From assembly GCA_030323885.1 (NCBI GenBank), contig CM059186.1, positions 23,951,849 through 24,015,848 on the forward strand: a stretch of DNA of 64,000 nt, read 5' to 3'. The position numbers and the translations under genes were made by a program. The first letter of the stretch is position 1. Each line of letters starts with the position of its first letter. The stretch comes from Branchipolynoe longqiensis (taxonomy: Eukaryota; Annelida; Polychaeta; Phyllodocida; Polynoidae). Shown in pieces: positions 39,966 to 50,984 of the stretch. The notes below the pieces were generated by a model that made no database searches, was not told the origin of the DNA, and saw only the letters and a list, made by a program, of their open reading frames with translations.

Positions 39966-40851
39966 CGAAGTCAGATATTTTGCTGAAGAGGTAGCGGCTA
40001 GAGGAGAGCCCCATGCAGAGCCTATTGTCCTTCATGGAGGTACTCATGCCTCCAGCAAAGTTCCATTGGAGCCCCTGGCGATCCCGATCATCAGGGTAGA
40101 TGGAGACCGCATGGTAGGCGTTCTTAATGTCGACCGTGCACATAAGGTCGCTGGTCTCCATCAGCTCTGCAACAGAGTCAACAGAGTTGTACCTGAACTT
40201 GACACAGACCTGGTCGGTGTAGTTGTTGACCGACCGGCCATGGGGCCTGCTGCAGTCGACGATGGGCAAGCCTCCCCCACCATCCTTGGGAACACAGAAG
40301 ACGTCATGAACGCAAGCAGGGGGGGGATCAACGACAGAGATGCAGCCACGGTCAATCTCGGAGAGGAATTTCGCATCAACCGTTGCTCTATCATTTTCAT
40401 CAAGGATGACCTTGTGGCTGGAACCATAGTCAACGTCACAAGTGGGGTATATAACCCTAAAACCAAAAAAACAAACGCCCCTGAGAATATATTCAAAATC
40501 AGGATCAGTGTCACCACGGAGAAAGAGTTCACAGAAGGTATGGCATGGTTTGAGTTGAGCTGGGAGACTGGCGATACAGTGTTCGCAGGCACAAGTCCTA
40601 GATGCACATTCATCAGAAACATGAAAGACGAGGTCAGGGGCATCACTGGCCTGGCTGGTAGTGATTCTGAGGACAGTTGTTGCAGAGCCGATGCAGGCAA
40701 CGGAGAACCAGTCCTGAGGGCTTGTGTTGCTGACAGCCCATGTGGCTATGTGGTCGGCCCCACCCCCTCCGGTAGGCTTGTCAGCAGGATGGCCTCCATC
40801 AACAACAACACCCCCCACACCACTCTTGGGGGGAAGTGGGTGGGGGGGCAA
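39913..40851 (-). pseudogene. Y2 reverse transcriptase, N-terminal two thirds
   Basis: A frame of 313 residues. From about residue 195 it carries RT motifs: GGGLPIVDCSRPHGRSVNNY, then MCTVDIKNAYHAVSIYPDD (first catalytic Asp), GLQWNFAGG and NRLCMGLSSSRYLFSKISDF. The upstream part has a Cys-rich CACEHC segment. The frame slips by one base at VER..LNKLS, just before the catalytic box, which lies in the neighbouring frame. Confidence 0.8.
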
Positions 40852-41251
40852 GATGGCCGCCGGCGACCGCAGGAGCAGTAAACTCCCCCCTCCTCCTGGC
40901 AGAAGGGGGGGGGGGACAAGATTGCCACTGTCGGCGGCGGCAACATCAACACCCCCAACCCCCTGGTGGGTGGGGAGGGTGACGGGGTCTACAGGCCGAC
41001 ACCCCAGGGGGCAGGTTGCATCACATATGAAACACTTAATGGGTTCCCATCCGCTGGGGTCTCTCCACGGTCGACCGCTGCAGATTCAAGTTTCTCGCCA
41101 CCAGGAGCGTCCCCCACACACGTGGAGCAGGGCGCGTTCCTGCCAAAACCAACAGCAGCAGGGCGGGTATCAATGGCGGCGGGGTTACCGACCACGGCCT
41201 CAGCCTTGTGTTTAGCCTCATGCTTAGCCTCGTGCTTCACCGCCTCGGGCT

Positions 41252-41512
41252 TCACAGATTTAGCGGCCATCCTCTCAGCCGAAGTTCTACAAGATACATG
41301 TTTAACCTGTCCGTCCGCTTCCTCAACTGGTTACTGGCACAAGCCTCCAAATCGCCTTCATGGTGGGCAACTCCACAGAAGGAGCAAAAGGGGGCACAGG
41401 CATCAGTGGATGAGAGGACGCCCGTGCAGCTCAATTTCTCGGCGTTCTCAGCGTTCTCGGCGTTCCCAGCGTTAAGTGAGTAGGACAGTGAGCGGGCTAG
41501 CGATGGCCCCAC
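41252..41512 (-). pseudogene. Y2 gag-like zinc-finger segment
   Basis: The frame reads CAPFCSFCGVAHHEGDLEAC followed by ASNQLRKR, matching the fragment at 2843-3205. A repeated NAENAEN run precedes it. Between it and the RT (40852-41250) lies a Lys/His/Glu-rich frame (40989-41270, KHEAKHEAKHKAE) that is probably the rest of gag, in another phase. Confidence 0.55.
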
Positions 41513-41559
41513 TGTCGGAGTTGAAGCCTGAGCAGTAGATGAGTACTCCGATGCTCAAC

Positions 41560-41698
41560 CACCCGATCACTGGTGGGTGGGTGTTAGGATCGTATAGTAT
41601 TCCGCGTTATTATACTCGTATAAATTGTATACAGCATATATATACATATATATATACACATGTACACATGTCCACATATACAAAGAGGAACCCTATTT

Positions 41699-41729
<31 letters not shown>

Positions 41730-41735
41730 ATGAGG
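41560..41735. repeat. Possible Y2 terminal remnant plus TA microsatellite
   Basis: ttattatactcgtataaatt near 41607 resembles, in reverse complement, the tgtataac..gagtataaag start of the terminal repeats at 2745 and 3292. TA runs follow at 41637-41660 and 41706-41730. Confidence 0.35.
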
Positions 41736-41739
41736 GCAG

Positions 41740-42160
41740 GTGTCCTAAGATCACCCTGCAGACTTACCATTGATAGATAAGGCCTGGGCGGGGATCCCCG
41801 CTCTGATAGCGGGGTCAGGTGGGAATGGGCGCGACTTGTGCCAGCCAATCAGATGTTCGAAGATCACGTGTGCGTGCAAGAAGTGTGGGGGGGGGGGGGA
41901 GAGGAAGGAAGGAACCAAACATTGGCGTCTCCCTTTTGGGACACGCGTTTGGGGGGGGGGGGGGGGAGCCACATCGTCCTGTGGCTTCAGAAGCCATCAA
42001 TGAACTTAGAGCCCCGGCAAGATGCGGCACGGGCGACAGGCCGGGGGAAATTACATTCAATTTGTACATCTGTATGCCTATCCGGTGGGAGCGCCGCTTC
42101 ATTTGACAAACAAATTACACGAGGTCGGGACGCCCGCCGCCCCCTGGTGCGCCCACTTCC
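41740..42160. other. Mixed unique region with G-runs
   Basis: It contains a hairpin-like gatccccgctctgatagcgg at about 41793, a minus-strand donor-like AATG|gtaagtctgc at about 41763, two G-runs (41886-41900 and 41951-41967) and a CTCF-like motif at 42136-42152. No gene family was recognised. Confidence 0.4.
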
Positions 42161-42780
42161 GGGTTGGTGGAGGAGGATACAATGGGAGCTGCCGGGCAAG
42201 TGGCAGCGTAAACACGGGTTGGTTGGCTATTGCGATGCGTGTACCCAACCAAATGCAGGACGGGGCCTTTCCGCAGTAATAGCCCGGTATTCACAGGATT
42301 GGTTGGTTTTTGGAGTTTGTCATCCTTGCAACATCTAAGGTCATATCAGGACGGGGCCTTTCCACGGTAATAGCCAGGTATTCACAGCATTTGTTGGTTT
42401 TGGGAGTTTTTCATCCTGGTAACATCTAAGGTCATATCAGGACATGGCCTTTCCACGGTAATAGCTTGGTATTCACAGGATTGGTTAGTTGTTGGAGTTT
42501 TACATCCTGGTAACATGTAAGGTCATCATATCAGGACACGGCCTTTCCATGGTAATATCCCTGTATTCACAGGATTGGTTAGTTGTTGGAGTTTTACATC
42601 CTGGTAACATCTAAGGTCATTATATCAGGACGCGGCCTTTCCACAGTAATACCCCGGTATTCACAGGATTGGTTAGTTGTTGGAGTTTTACATCCCAGTA
42701 AAATCTAAGGTCATATCAGGACGGCGCCTTTCCATGGTAATAGCCCTATATTCACAGGAAGAGAATGAGGGTGGGGGAGG
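42160..42780. repeat. Segmental repeat W, copy 1, with five-unit SINE-tail satellite
   Basis: A leader (tacaatgggagctgccgggc ... ggttggttggctattgcgat) is followed by units starting at about 42297, 42386, 42478, 42572 and 42666. Each unit (89-94 bp) combines a SINE-A tail on the minus strand (ggagttttacatcctggtaa, tctaaggtcatatcaggac) with cggcctttccacggtaatag and ccggtattcacagg. It ends gaagagaatgagggtggggg. Confidence 0.9.
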
Positions 42781-42811
42781 GGTTGGTTTCTTTCTTCCTT
42801 TCTTCGGGTAC

Positions 42812-43226
42812 TGACTTGTTCGTTTTGTTTGTTGGGGTTTTACGTCATACCAACAGCTATGGTTAATTCAGGATGGGCACTGACTTGTTAGTTGGTTCGT
42901 TTGTTGTTGGAGTTTTACATCCTGGTGACATCCAAGGTCATATCAGGATGGGTACCAACTTGTGACAGTGTGCACTCATGGCCACTTTATAGTGCTGCCT
43001 TTACTGGGAGACCAGGCCACTGGCACCATGACCTGATTTCCCATTTAGTCCCATTATCCTAACCCTGAGCTAACCAGTTATTGTCCTATCCTAGTAATGT
43101 CAAGCTCCAGGCTGGGTAATGACAGGTATTAATTTTATAATTCATTGCTTTGACTCGACCGGGAACTGAACTCCCGATCTCCCACACGAGGCCCGCGCTC
43201 TACCGATTCGGCCAACGCGCCCAGTC
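42812..43226 (-). mobile_element. SINE-A full copy plus an extra truncated tail
   Basis: A partial tail (gttggggttttacgtcatacc) at 42826-42880 precedes a complete minus-strand copy (about 42890-43226) with head gattcggccaacgcgcccag. It separates the two copies of segment W. Confidence 0.8.
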
Positions 43227-43470
43227 GAGGATACAATGGGAGCTACCAGGCAAGTGGCAGCATAAACACGGGTTGGTTGGCTATTGCGATACGTGTACCC
43301 AACCAAATACAGGCCTTTCCATGGTAATAGCCCGGTATTCACAGGATTGGTTGGTTGTTGGAGTTTTACATCCTGACAACATATAAGGGCATATCACGAT
43401 AGGGCCTTTCGATGGTAATAGACCTGTATTCACAAGAAGAGAATGAGAGTGGGGGGGGGGGGAGATTTAA
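43226..43470. repeat. Segmental repeat W, copy 2, with a single SINE-tail unit
   Basis: It has the same leader (tacaatgggagctaccaggc), one unit, and the same end (gaagagaatgagagtggggg) as 42160-42780. Copy 1 therefore differs mainly by having five units. Confidence 0.85.
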
Positions 43471-43637
43471 GGTGGGTTTGTTTGCTTCTTACTTTCTTTC
43501 TTTGGGGTTTCATGTCCTAACAACATGCACGGTCATATCTGAAAATGCTATAATACAAGGACTTGTGAAAATAGGAGAGACTGATCGTGGATTTACCTCT
43601 GTCATATGGAGGCATTTCTACAAACTACTGTACGTAA

Positions 43638-44237
43638 AGGCCCTGTCACACGTCACCGGAGTGGGGAACCAGATAGAAACCGGACACTGTCCAGTGAAAT
43701 ACGTCAATGTCCGTTTTATATACGGTACTCATCCGGCATGTCGATTCTATATCTGGTGGTGTCCGGTGTGTACAGTGTCAAGTTTTGAACATGCATAAAA
43801 CTTGTACTGGACACCACCGGACTGACGTGTACGGTTGGTGTCCGTTTTAAGTCCGTTTTGTCTGGTTCATGTTTTGTCTGGTTCATGTCCGTTACCCATC
43901 CGTTACGTCTCCGGTTTGCTTCCGGCAAAGTCTGTTGATGGTGTTGGGGGAATTCGGTCCGTCATTTTTTTTCGGTGCGTCCGTGACAGTCTGGTGGCTA
44001 TTCGTTAATGTTTGGTCTGTCCGTTTGACATTTGGTTGTCGTCCGGTTATCATCCAGTTATCATCCGGTGGCTATTCGTTAATGTACGGTCCTTGTCTGT
44101 TTAGTGTTCATTTCGTCTGGGCGCCTTTGCAACATTTCGACACATTTCGGTACATTTTGATACTGGACACCAACGGACTAGAAAATTCTTTGTCCGGTTG
44201 TGTCTGGTGGTCAATCCGGTAAGGTGTGACAGACGCT
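43638..44237. mobile_element. Harbinger-like TIR element, 600 bp, TAA duplication (family H1)
   Basis: Ends are AGGCCCTGTCACACGTCACC and its complement ..aaggtgtgacagacgct, with TAA immediately outside on both sides (43635-43637 and 44238-44240). The interior is built of tgtccgttt and tccggt repeats. A three-base TAA target is characteristic of PIF/Harbinger. It is non-coding. A truncated relative is at 61542. Confidence 0.7.
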
Positions 44238-44329
44238 TAAACAACCAACCAATCGTATAGAGTTCGGTGCATTTCCATAACATAATATATCTAAGTAGCA
44301 CACTGCATGTAGGGTTTGGAAACAGGCAC

Positions 44330-44768
44330 TGTGGTTGGTTGTTGGAGCTTTATGTCCTGGTAACATCTAAGGTCATATCAGGATGGCTACCCACTTCTGA
44401 CAGTGTGCACTCATGACAACTGCATAGTGCTGCCCCACTGGGAAAGCAGTCTGTAGTTTTATGTCCTGGTAACATCTAAGGTCATATCAGGATGGCTACC
44501 CACTTCTGACAGTGTGCACTCATGACAACTGCATAGTGCTGCCCCACTGGGAAAGCAGGCCACTGGCACCATGACCCAATATCCCACTCAGTGACATTAT
44601 CCTAACACTGATCTAACCAGTCCTTGCCCTATCCTATTAATGCCGAGCGCCAGGCTAAGAAGCGACAAGTATCAATTTGATAAGTCATTGGTTTGACTCG
44701 ACGAGAACTGAATACCGGATCTCGCAGACACGAGGCCAGCGCTCTAGAGATTCGGCCACCGCATGCGG
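44330..44768 (-). mobile_element. SINE-A with an exact 108-bp tail duplication
   Basis: The tail stretch (tatgtcctggtaacatctaa to ccccactgggaaagcag) occurs at about 44349-44452 and again at about 44459-44560 with virtually no change, so the duplication is recent. The head (plus: gagattcggccaccgcatgc) is present. Confidence 0.85.
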
Positions 44769-44799
44769 TATTATCATCTACATGCAGCATGTATGCATA

Positions 44800-45510
44800 C
44801 ATGGATGTATGTATGTATTTGTGGAATGTGAAAATCAGACATCACATACACGTGTTATATATCATATATTGTGTAAATTCTTTGTTGTATAATGTATAAT
44901 CTGTTATTTTTATTTGTTTGATGTTGGGGATAGGTTGTCACGTGGACCACTTGAATAATATTTTTAATATATAAATTGCTACTGAACAGATTGATCCCTA
45001 CTTAAGAATTCCTTTTTAGTGATTGTTTGTTTATGTACATGCACTTCTGTTTGCCGCTGTGCAGTAGTGGTCATAATCCATATGGATTTATTCCCTTTAT
45101 CAATACTTTCTGTAAACTTGTGAAAATCGGGGAGTTTCAAATTTGTTTTGTTTTTTATTATATTTATACGCATAGTTTGTTTGGTATGGTGGCCTCTACT
45201 ATCGGTGGTCAGGAGCAAAATGACAGAATGTTCATTGCTGTATTAAATTGCATAGCGTGCCTAAGAGATTACGTGAGCACAGTGTAAAGGTAGTAGACAA
45301 GTCCAGTACTGATTGAGACGACCTTTAGTGTAGCTCCCAACTGCTATATAAAAGTAGGTCATGTACTTAAAGGTAAGGTAACATGACCAAAACAACTTGG
45401 CATATTCACCATTATTATGATCAAATATGAGTAGTCATATTTTGAATAGTTTGAAGCAAGCTATTCACCAGAAGTTATTTAGGGCCCAATGATAAATTAT
45501 CCAAATTCAC
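44800..45510. other. AT-rich region with dispersed repeat D, copy 2
   Basis: 45025-45200 matches 24995-25170 (cataatccatatggattta, actttctgtaaacttgtg). The rest shows no recognised gene; a frame of 86 residues at 45027 lies within the repeat. Confidence 0.45.
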
Positions 45511-45514
45511 CAGA

Positions 45515-45888
45515 CGGGATGGCCGAATGAGTTGAGCGTCCGTTTCCCATTTTGGTAGATGGTGGGATTCGAACCCATGCGTTTGAACCCTCGTCGAGAC
45601 AAACCAATGACTTAACAATTTGATTGTTGTCGCTTCCTAGCCAGGTGCTCGGCATCATTAGGATAGGGCAAGGACTAGTCAGCTCAGGTTAGTTGTAGTT
45701 TTACGTCCTTGCAACATATACGGTCGGGGTTAGCTCAGTATCAGGATAATATGACTGAGTGGGACTGGTGCCGGTGGCCTGGTCTCCTACTGGAGCAGCA
45801 TTATAAAATTGCCATGAGTGCACACTGTCACAAGTCGGTCCTGATACGCCCTTAGATGTTAGTAGGACGCAAAACCCTAACAAATATA
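45515..45888 (+). mobile_element. SINE-A with the alternative tRNA-like head and a small internal inversion
   Basis: The head reads gacgggatggccgaatgagt and gatggtgggattcgaaccca, different from the main head type. At 45690-45730 a short minus-strand tail piece (ttagttgtagttttacgtcc) interrupts the body between two copies of ttagctcag. Confidence 0.8.
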
Positions 45889-46024
45889 TATAGAGACACT
45901 GGTGGGTGTGCTTGGTTGTTGTATAGCGAGGTGAAAGAAGGTCGGTCGAGAAATAAAATAAAATAAATTAAAGGGTGGTGCTATATGCACGTGTCGGGGA
46001 AGGTCGGCGGGCATTAAAATGGTG

Positions 46025-46715
46025 GCACTGAAGCCAGGGCCGAGGTGGGGGGGGATGAGGGGTGGGGGGTAAGGGTGTGATGAGGGGATTGGTGGGGATG
46101 AGAGGTGGGTGGGGGGAGTGGAGGGATGAGGGTGTGATGAGGGTGGGTGTGGATGAGGGGGTGAGGTAGGGGAAGACGGGGTGGGGGATGAGGGGTGGGG
46201 AGGGTGGGGTGGGCCTGCAGGGAGCTATATCCGTTGTAGCTTATTTAGATAACGCGAGGGTTAGAGAGCTGAGGTGATGGGGGAATGCTGGTAGGATGGG
46301 GTGGAGGTTGGTGAGGTGGAGTTGGGGGTGAGGTGAAGTGGGGGTGAGGTGGAGGGGGGGTGATATGCAGGTGAGGGTGAGGTGGAGGTGGGGCGTGAGG
46401 TGGAGGGGTGTGAGGTGGAGTTGGGGGTGAGTTGGATGTGGGGGTGAGGTGGAGGTTGGTGTGAGCTGGAGGTGGAGTGAGTTGGAGGTTGTGGTGAGGT
46501 GGAGGTGTGGGGTTAGGTGGGGGTGAGGTGGAGGTGGGGGGTGAGTTGGAGTTGGAGGGGTTGGGTGGAGGTGGGGGTGAGGTGGAGTTGGAGGGGTTAG
46601 GTGGAGGTGGGGGTGAGGTGGAGTTGGAGGGTTAGGTGGAGGTGGGGGTGAGGTGGAGTTGGAGGGGTTAGGTGGAGGTGGGGGTGGAGTGAGGTGGAGG
46701 TGGAGTGAAGAGATA
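46025..46715. repeat. GGTG/GAGGTGG-rich minisatellite
   Basis: Irregular gggtgaggtggaggtggg units, with a more regular 45-bp array (ggagttggaggggttaggtg) at 46545-46680. Confidence 0.9.
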
Positions 46716-46724
46716 TCGAATATG

Positions 46725-48420
46725 TAATATGTGTGTGCTGGTGACTGGCGGTGAGTGGACTGTGAGTGTGTGTGTATGCTGGTGACCGACAGTGAGTGGA
46801 CTGTGTGTGTGCTGGTGACTGGTGGTGAGTGGACTGTGTGTGTGTGCTGGTGACTGGTGGTGAGTGGACTGTGTGTGTGTGCTGGTGACTGGTGGTGAGT
46901 GGACTGTGTGTGTGTGCTGGTGACTGGTGGTAAGTGGACTGTGCGTGTGGTTGTGTGCTGGTGACTAGCGGTGAGTGGACTGTGTGTGTGTGCTGGGGAC
47001 TGGTGGTGAGTGGACTGTGTGTGTGTGTGCTGGTGACTGGCGGTGAGTGGACTGTGCGTGTGGTTGTTTGCTGGTGACTAGCGGTGAGTGGACTGTGTGT
47101 GTGTGCTGGAGACTGGCGGTGAGTGGACTGTGTGTGTGTGCTGGTCACTGGCGGTGAGTGGACTGTGTGTGTGTGCTGGTGACTGGCGGTGAGTGGAGTG
47201 TGTGTGTGTGCTGGTGACTGGTGGTGAGTGGACGGTGAGTGTGTGTGCGCTGGTGACTGGCGGTGAGTGGACTGTGTGTGTGTGCTGGTGACTGGTGGTG
47301 AGTGGACTGTGTGTGTGTTCATTCTGGTGACTGGTGGTAAGTGGACTGTGTGTGTGTTCATGCTGGTGACTGGTGGTAAGTGGAGTGTGAGTGTGTTCAT
47401 GCTGGTGACTGGTGGTGAGTGGAATGTCTGTGTGTGCTGGTGACTGGCGGTTAATGGACTATGAGTGTGTGCTGGTGACTGGTGGTGAGTGGACTGTGAG
47501 TGTGTGTGTGTGTTGGTGACTGGTGGTGAGTGGACTGTGAGTGTGTGTGCTGCTGACTGGTGGTGAGTGGACTGTGAGTGTGTTCATGCTGGTGACTGTC
47601 GGTGAGTGGACTGTGTGTGTCTGCTGGCGACCAGCGGTGAGTGGACTGTGAGTGAGTGTGTGTAGGTGACTGGTGGTGAGTGGACTGTGAGTGTGTGTGT
47701 TGGTGACTGGTGGTGAGTGGACTGTGAGTGTGTTCATGCTGGTGACTGGTGGTGAGTGGACTGTGTGTGTGCTGGTGACTGGCAGTGAGTGGACTGTGAG
47801 TGAGTGTGTGTTGGTGACTGGCAGTGAGTGGACTCTGAGTGTGTGTGTGCTGGTGATTGGCAGTGAGTGGACTGTGAGTGTGTGTGCTGGTGACTGGCAG
47901 TGAGTGGACTGTGAGTGAGTGTGTGTTGGTGACTGGTGGTGAGTGGACTGTGAGTGTGTGTGTGTTGGTGACTGGTGGTGAGTGGACTGTGAGTGTGTTC
48001 ATGCTGGTGACTGGTGGTGAGTGGACTGTGTGTGTGCTGGTGACTGGTGGTGAGTGGACTGTGAGTGTGGGTGCTGGTGACTGGCAGTGAGTAGACTGTG
48101 TGTGTGTTGGTGACTGGTCGTGAGTGGACTGTGAGTGTGTGTATTGGTCACTGGTGGTGAGTGGACTGTGAGCGTGTGTGTGTGCTGGTGACTTGTGGTG
48201 AGTGGACTGTGAGTGTGTGTGTGTGCCGGTGACTGGTGGTGAGTGGACTGTGAGTGTGTGTGTGTGCCGGTGACTGGTGGTGAGTGGACTCTGAGTGTGT
48301 GTGTGTGTATGGTGAGGGGAGTAAGGGAGTGTGAGTGTGTGGGTATGTGTGTGTTTGTTGGTAACCGGCGGTGAGAGGAGTGTGAGTGAGTGTGTATATG
48401 TGTGTGTGCTGGTGCCTGGC
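46725..48420. repeat. 37-45-bp GT-rich minisatellite (about 40 units)
   Basis: Unit gctggtgactggtggtgagt then ggactgtgagtgtgtgt. Higher-order blocks recur: a longer unit ending gtgtgttcatgctggtgact at 47330-47410, 47580 and 47990. Both strands give long repeat-coded frames. Confidence 0.95.
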
Positions 48421-48559
48421 GGTGAGGAGAGTGTAACTATGTGAGTCTGAGTGTGTGTGCTGGTGCCCTGCGGTGAGGGGAGTGTGTGTGTATGTGTGCT
48501 GGTGACCAGTGCTGAGGGGGGAGTGTGAGTGAGTATGTATATCTGTGTGTATGCTGGTG

Positions 48560-48815
48560 ACCGGGCTGTGGGTGGGAGGGCACTTTGGAGTGGGTGTTTA
48601 GGCGGGGCTAACATGCGCAGAGCGGGCCGCCCGACGCGGGGTGGCGCAGACAGAGACACCGAGGGCGGCGCGTTAAAGCCGGGCGCCCCGTCTCTTTCTG
48701 CCCGCCCTAAATGGGATCCCCACGCGCCGCGCAGCCATTTGTGGATTGGGTATAGATGGGTCAAGGTGACGACAGCTCATCCATCTGCGCGACGGGTGGG
48801 CGGGTGTGTGTGTAT
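48560..48815. other. CpG-rich unique island between minisatellites
   Basis: Non-repetitive GC-rich DNA (cgagggcggcgcgttaaagc, gggatccccacgcgccgcg, gacgacagctcatccatctg) flanked by GT and G arrays. No exon is convincing; the minus-strand frame through it continues into the minisatellite. It could be a promoter-like or conserved non-coding segment. Confidence 0.3.
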
Positions 48816-49560
48816 GGGTGTGTGTGTGTGGGGGGGGGGGGGGGAGAATGTGTGAGAGGTGTGGAAGTGCTGAAGATGTAGTTAACCTTGGGTAACACTC
48901 ACCCTGACGCTCTGGGGGCGGTGTGTGGGTGTGTGGAGAGGTGGTGGGATGTAGTGGGGGTGGAAGAGGCAGGAAGGAAAAGGTAATTTAAGGTGGGGTG
49001 GGAGGGGAGGGAGGAGATGTGAGGGTGGATAGGTGTCGGTGGGGGTGAGATGGGTGGGATGGGGTGCAGTTGTGGGTGGAAGAGGCAGGGAAGGGAGGGT
49101 AGGTGGGTGTAGGTGGGGGTGGGGGGGGAGGGAGGGAGATGTGAATGTGGGGGTAGGTGTAGGTGGGGGTGAGATGGGGGGGAGGGGGAAGTGGAGGGGG
49201 TGTAGGTGGGGGTGGATTGGGGCTGGGAAGGGAGCAGGGAGAGGGAGGGAAGTGGGTGTAGTTGGGGTGAGAGGGGGGGGGGTGGGTGTGGGTGTAGGTG
49301 GGTGGGGGTGTAGCTGAGGTGAGGGGGCAGGGCGGGAGAGATCGGTGGGTGTGGGGGTAGGTGTGGGTAAGAGGGGCCAGGAGAGAGGGGCGGTGGGTGT
49401 CGGGGTAGGTGGGGATGGGAGGGGCAAGGAAGGAGAGGTGGTTATGGGTGTAGATGTGGGTAAGGCAGAGATTGGTGATGACTGTGGGTTGTGGGTGGGT
49501 AGAGGGAGTAGGAGGCGTGGGGGGGAGGGAAGGAAGGAGGGAAGGAAGGAGGGTTGGTGA
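48816..49560. repeat. G-rich minisatellite (gtgggggtaggtgtgggt)
   Basis: Irregular purine-rich units with larger repeats (gtgggtggaagaggcaggga at 48955 and 49072). It ends in ggaaggaaggaggga. Confidence 0.9.
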
Positions 49561-49807
49561 CTACTCGCTTGAGGGCGCCCCCTACCTCATATTTCTTGAA
49601 ACACTCGTATCGACTTTGCGGCGGCGTTGAGTGATGGATTGATGGTTCGCTGATGCCTGCGTGCACACATATAGTGTTCGACTGGTACCCAGGCGCCTCG
49701 AGCTGGCGAGTAACAACGGAACGCCGGCCTCCAGCATCCCATGATGCCTAGCGTTGACCGGCCCGATATGACATTCTTTTTATCTTTTTTTTTTTTTCTT
49801 GAAGATT

Positions 49808-50030
49808 ATCATGGATAAGTCTGAATAGACTTGTTTTCACCATTAGACAGTTGGTCGATAGAAAACCCAAGTTTACACTTTTACCAACCCAAGGGATTTG
49901 GGATTTTTAACCTCCCACACCACATACAGATGATATGAGAGCAACTGGCCTTTGATGATGCTGTAAGTTATACACACCGGTGGAAATCCAAATTCCCAGA
50001 GGTGATGGCATGGGGAATCGAACCACATCT
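49808..50030 (-). mobile_element. SINE-B copy 2
   Basis: Shares gataagtctgaatagactt, ccattagacagttggtcg, gagagcaactggc and gtggaaatccaaattcccag with 14735-15037. The head is truncated after gggaatcgaacca. Confidence 0.75.
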
Positions 50031-50334
50031 CCCTGCAATAGGGGCCGGGGAATTTCGTTTCTTACTTCACCCGTGTGCACAAATTGGCGAATTCTATCAT
50101 TCTAATACTTATTCCGTTCACGAAATCGTGAACTGAAACCGATTTTATGCACGGAATCATTTACCCCCCGAGCGGGATTGAATCTCGTCGCCGACGACAC
50201 TTTTCTATGTGGATGTAGATTTCATTTCCATCGAAAAAAAGAAGGTTCACCAATGGAAGTGGATTTCGCGTGTGAGATGTAATTTCATGTAGGATAGCAG
50301 TATTTGTGTGTGAAAGTGGTACATTATGTTTACA

Positions 50335-50432
50335 TTTTTACAATGTAATATAAACGGCCGGAAGACCAGTGCCTCGGCGCTGAAAAAAAGTATATTCTAA
50401 TGAATAAACTGTTTTACCAACAACAACAAAAA
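50335..50432 (+). repeat. LINE/SINE tail family C, copy 2
   Basis: ggccggaagaccagtgcctc, ggcgctgaaaaa and gaataaactg followed by CAACAACAACAAAAA, matching 10085-10158. Confidence 0.65.
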
Positions 50433-50461
50433 GTGTTTTTCGCACTTGTACCGGTATCTTT

Positions 50462-50625
50462 TATACTGGCCCAGCTGCGACTCTGTACAATGTCCCAATA
50501 TCCAACTCAGTCACAATATCCGGACACCAAGCCAAAACCATTCCTTGCTTCCTATTACACACTGTACTATTAGTGCCATACGCCAGGGAAAGTAGTGTAG
50601 TAGTCCCTACATGAGCTCGACCACC
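50462..50625 (-). mobile_element. Very divergent SINE-A remnant
   Basis: ccaatatccaactcagtcac, aatatccggacacc and gtgccatacgccaggg follow the order of the SINE-A body on the minus strand, with many changes. Confidence 0.4.
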
Positions 50626-50984
50626 ACCCGGTGGCTGCAGCGACTACACCGTCTACTGTCGCAGTTCTTCTACATCATATGGCAGCACGCTAACCGGTGG
50701 GCGGGTCCCTGTGTGGACTGTGTGAACTGTGTGGACTGCATGTACTGCGTCCGACTAGAGGCTCTCTCTACTGTGAGAGGTTAGCTGTAACCTGGCTGGT
50801 CAGTGGGCGGGTCACTTGGTCTTATGATGCTGCGGTGGGCGGAGGTCTTCGTTCTTCGTCCTTCATCCGCGTGTTTCAGTGAGAGAGACCAAGGAGTAAC
50901 CGGCCGTATGTGGCCTATTAGTATTACAGTAGTAACACTTATAAATTTGGCAAGTCTTTGATTAGATCCTGTTGGGGATTGATC

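Larger units (their letters stand above)
38039..41520 (-). mobile_element. Ngaro/DIRS-type tyrosine-recombinase retrotransposon (element Y2)
   Basis: Minus-strand order: zinc-finger gag remnant (41512-41252), RT (40851-39744), RNase H (39641-39150) and tyrosine recombinase (39292-38039). There is no integrase, protease or LTR. The reading frames are damaged by few lesions, so it is younger or better preserved than Y1. The end after the recombinase coincides with a broken MITE. Terminal repeats were not paired with certainty; candidates are the repeat at 37205-37385 and the sequence near 41590-41640. Confidence 0.8.

Noticed and set aside
40066..41475. Plus-strand frames of 271, 163 and 169 residues opposite Y2
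   Set aside because: Antisense shadows of the Y2 RT and gag remnants.
41740..41972. Minus-strand donor AATG|gtaagtctgc as the end of the missing first exon (ALSING)
   Set aside because: The donor is in phase 1, but the next exon is entered in phase 0, and the upstream peptide is not hydrophobic.
42297..42755. Regular repeat spacing suggesting a CRISPR array
   Set aside because: Units are adjacent copies of a SINE tail fusion without unique spacers, and the DNA is eukaryotic.
46597..48764. Long minus-strand frames of 267 and 437 residues with SPPVTSTHTHSPLT repeats
   Set aside because: They are the complement of the 37-45 bp minisatellite. Units have variable lengths, and open frames exist by chance because the unit lacks stops.
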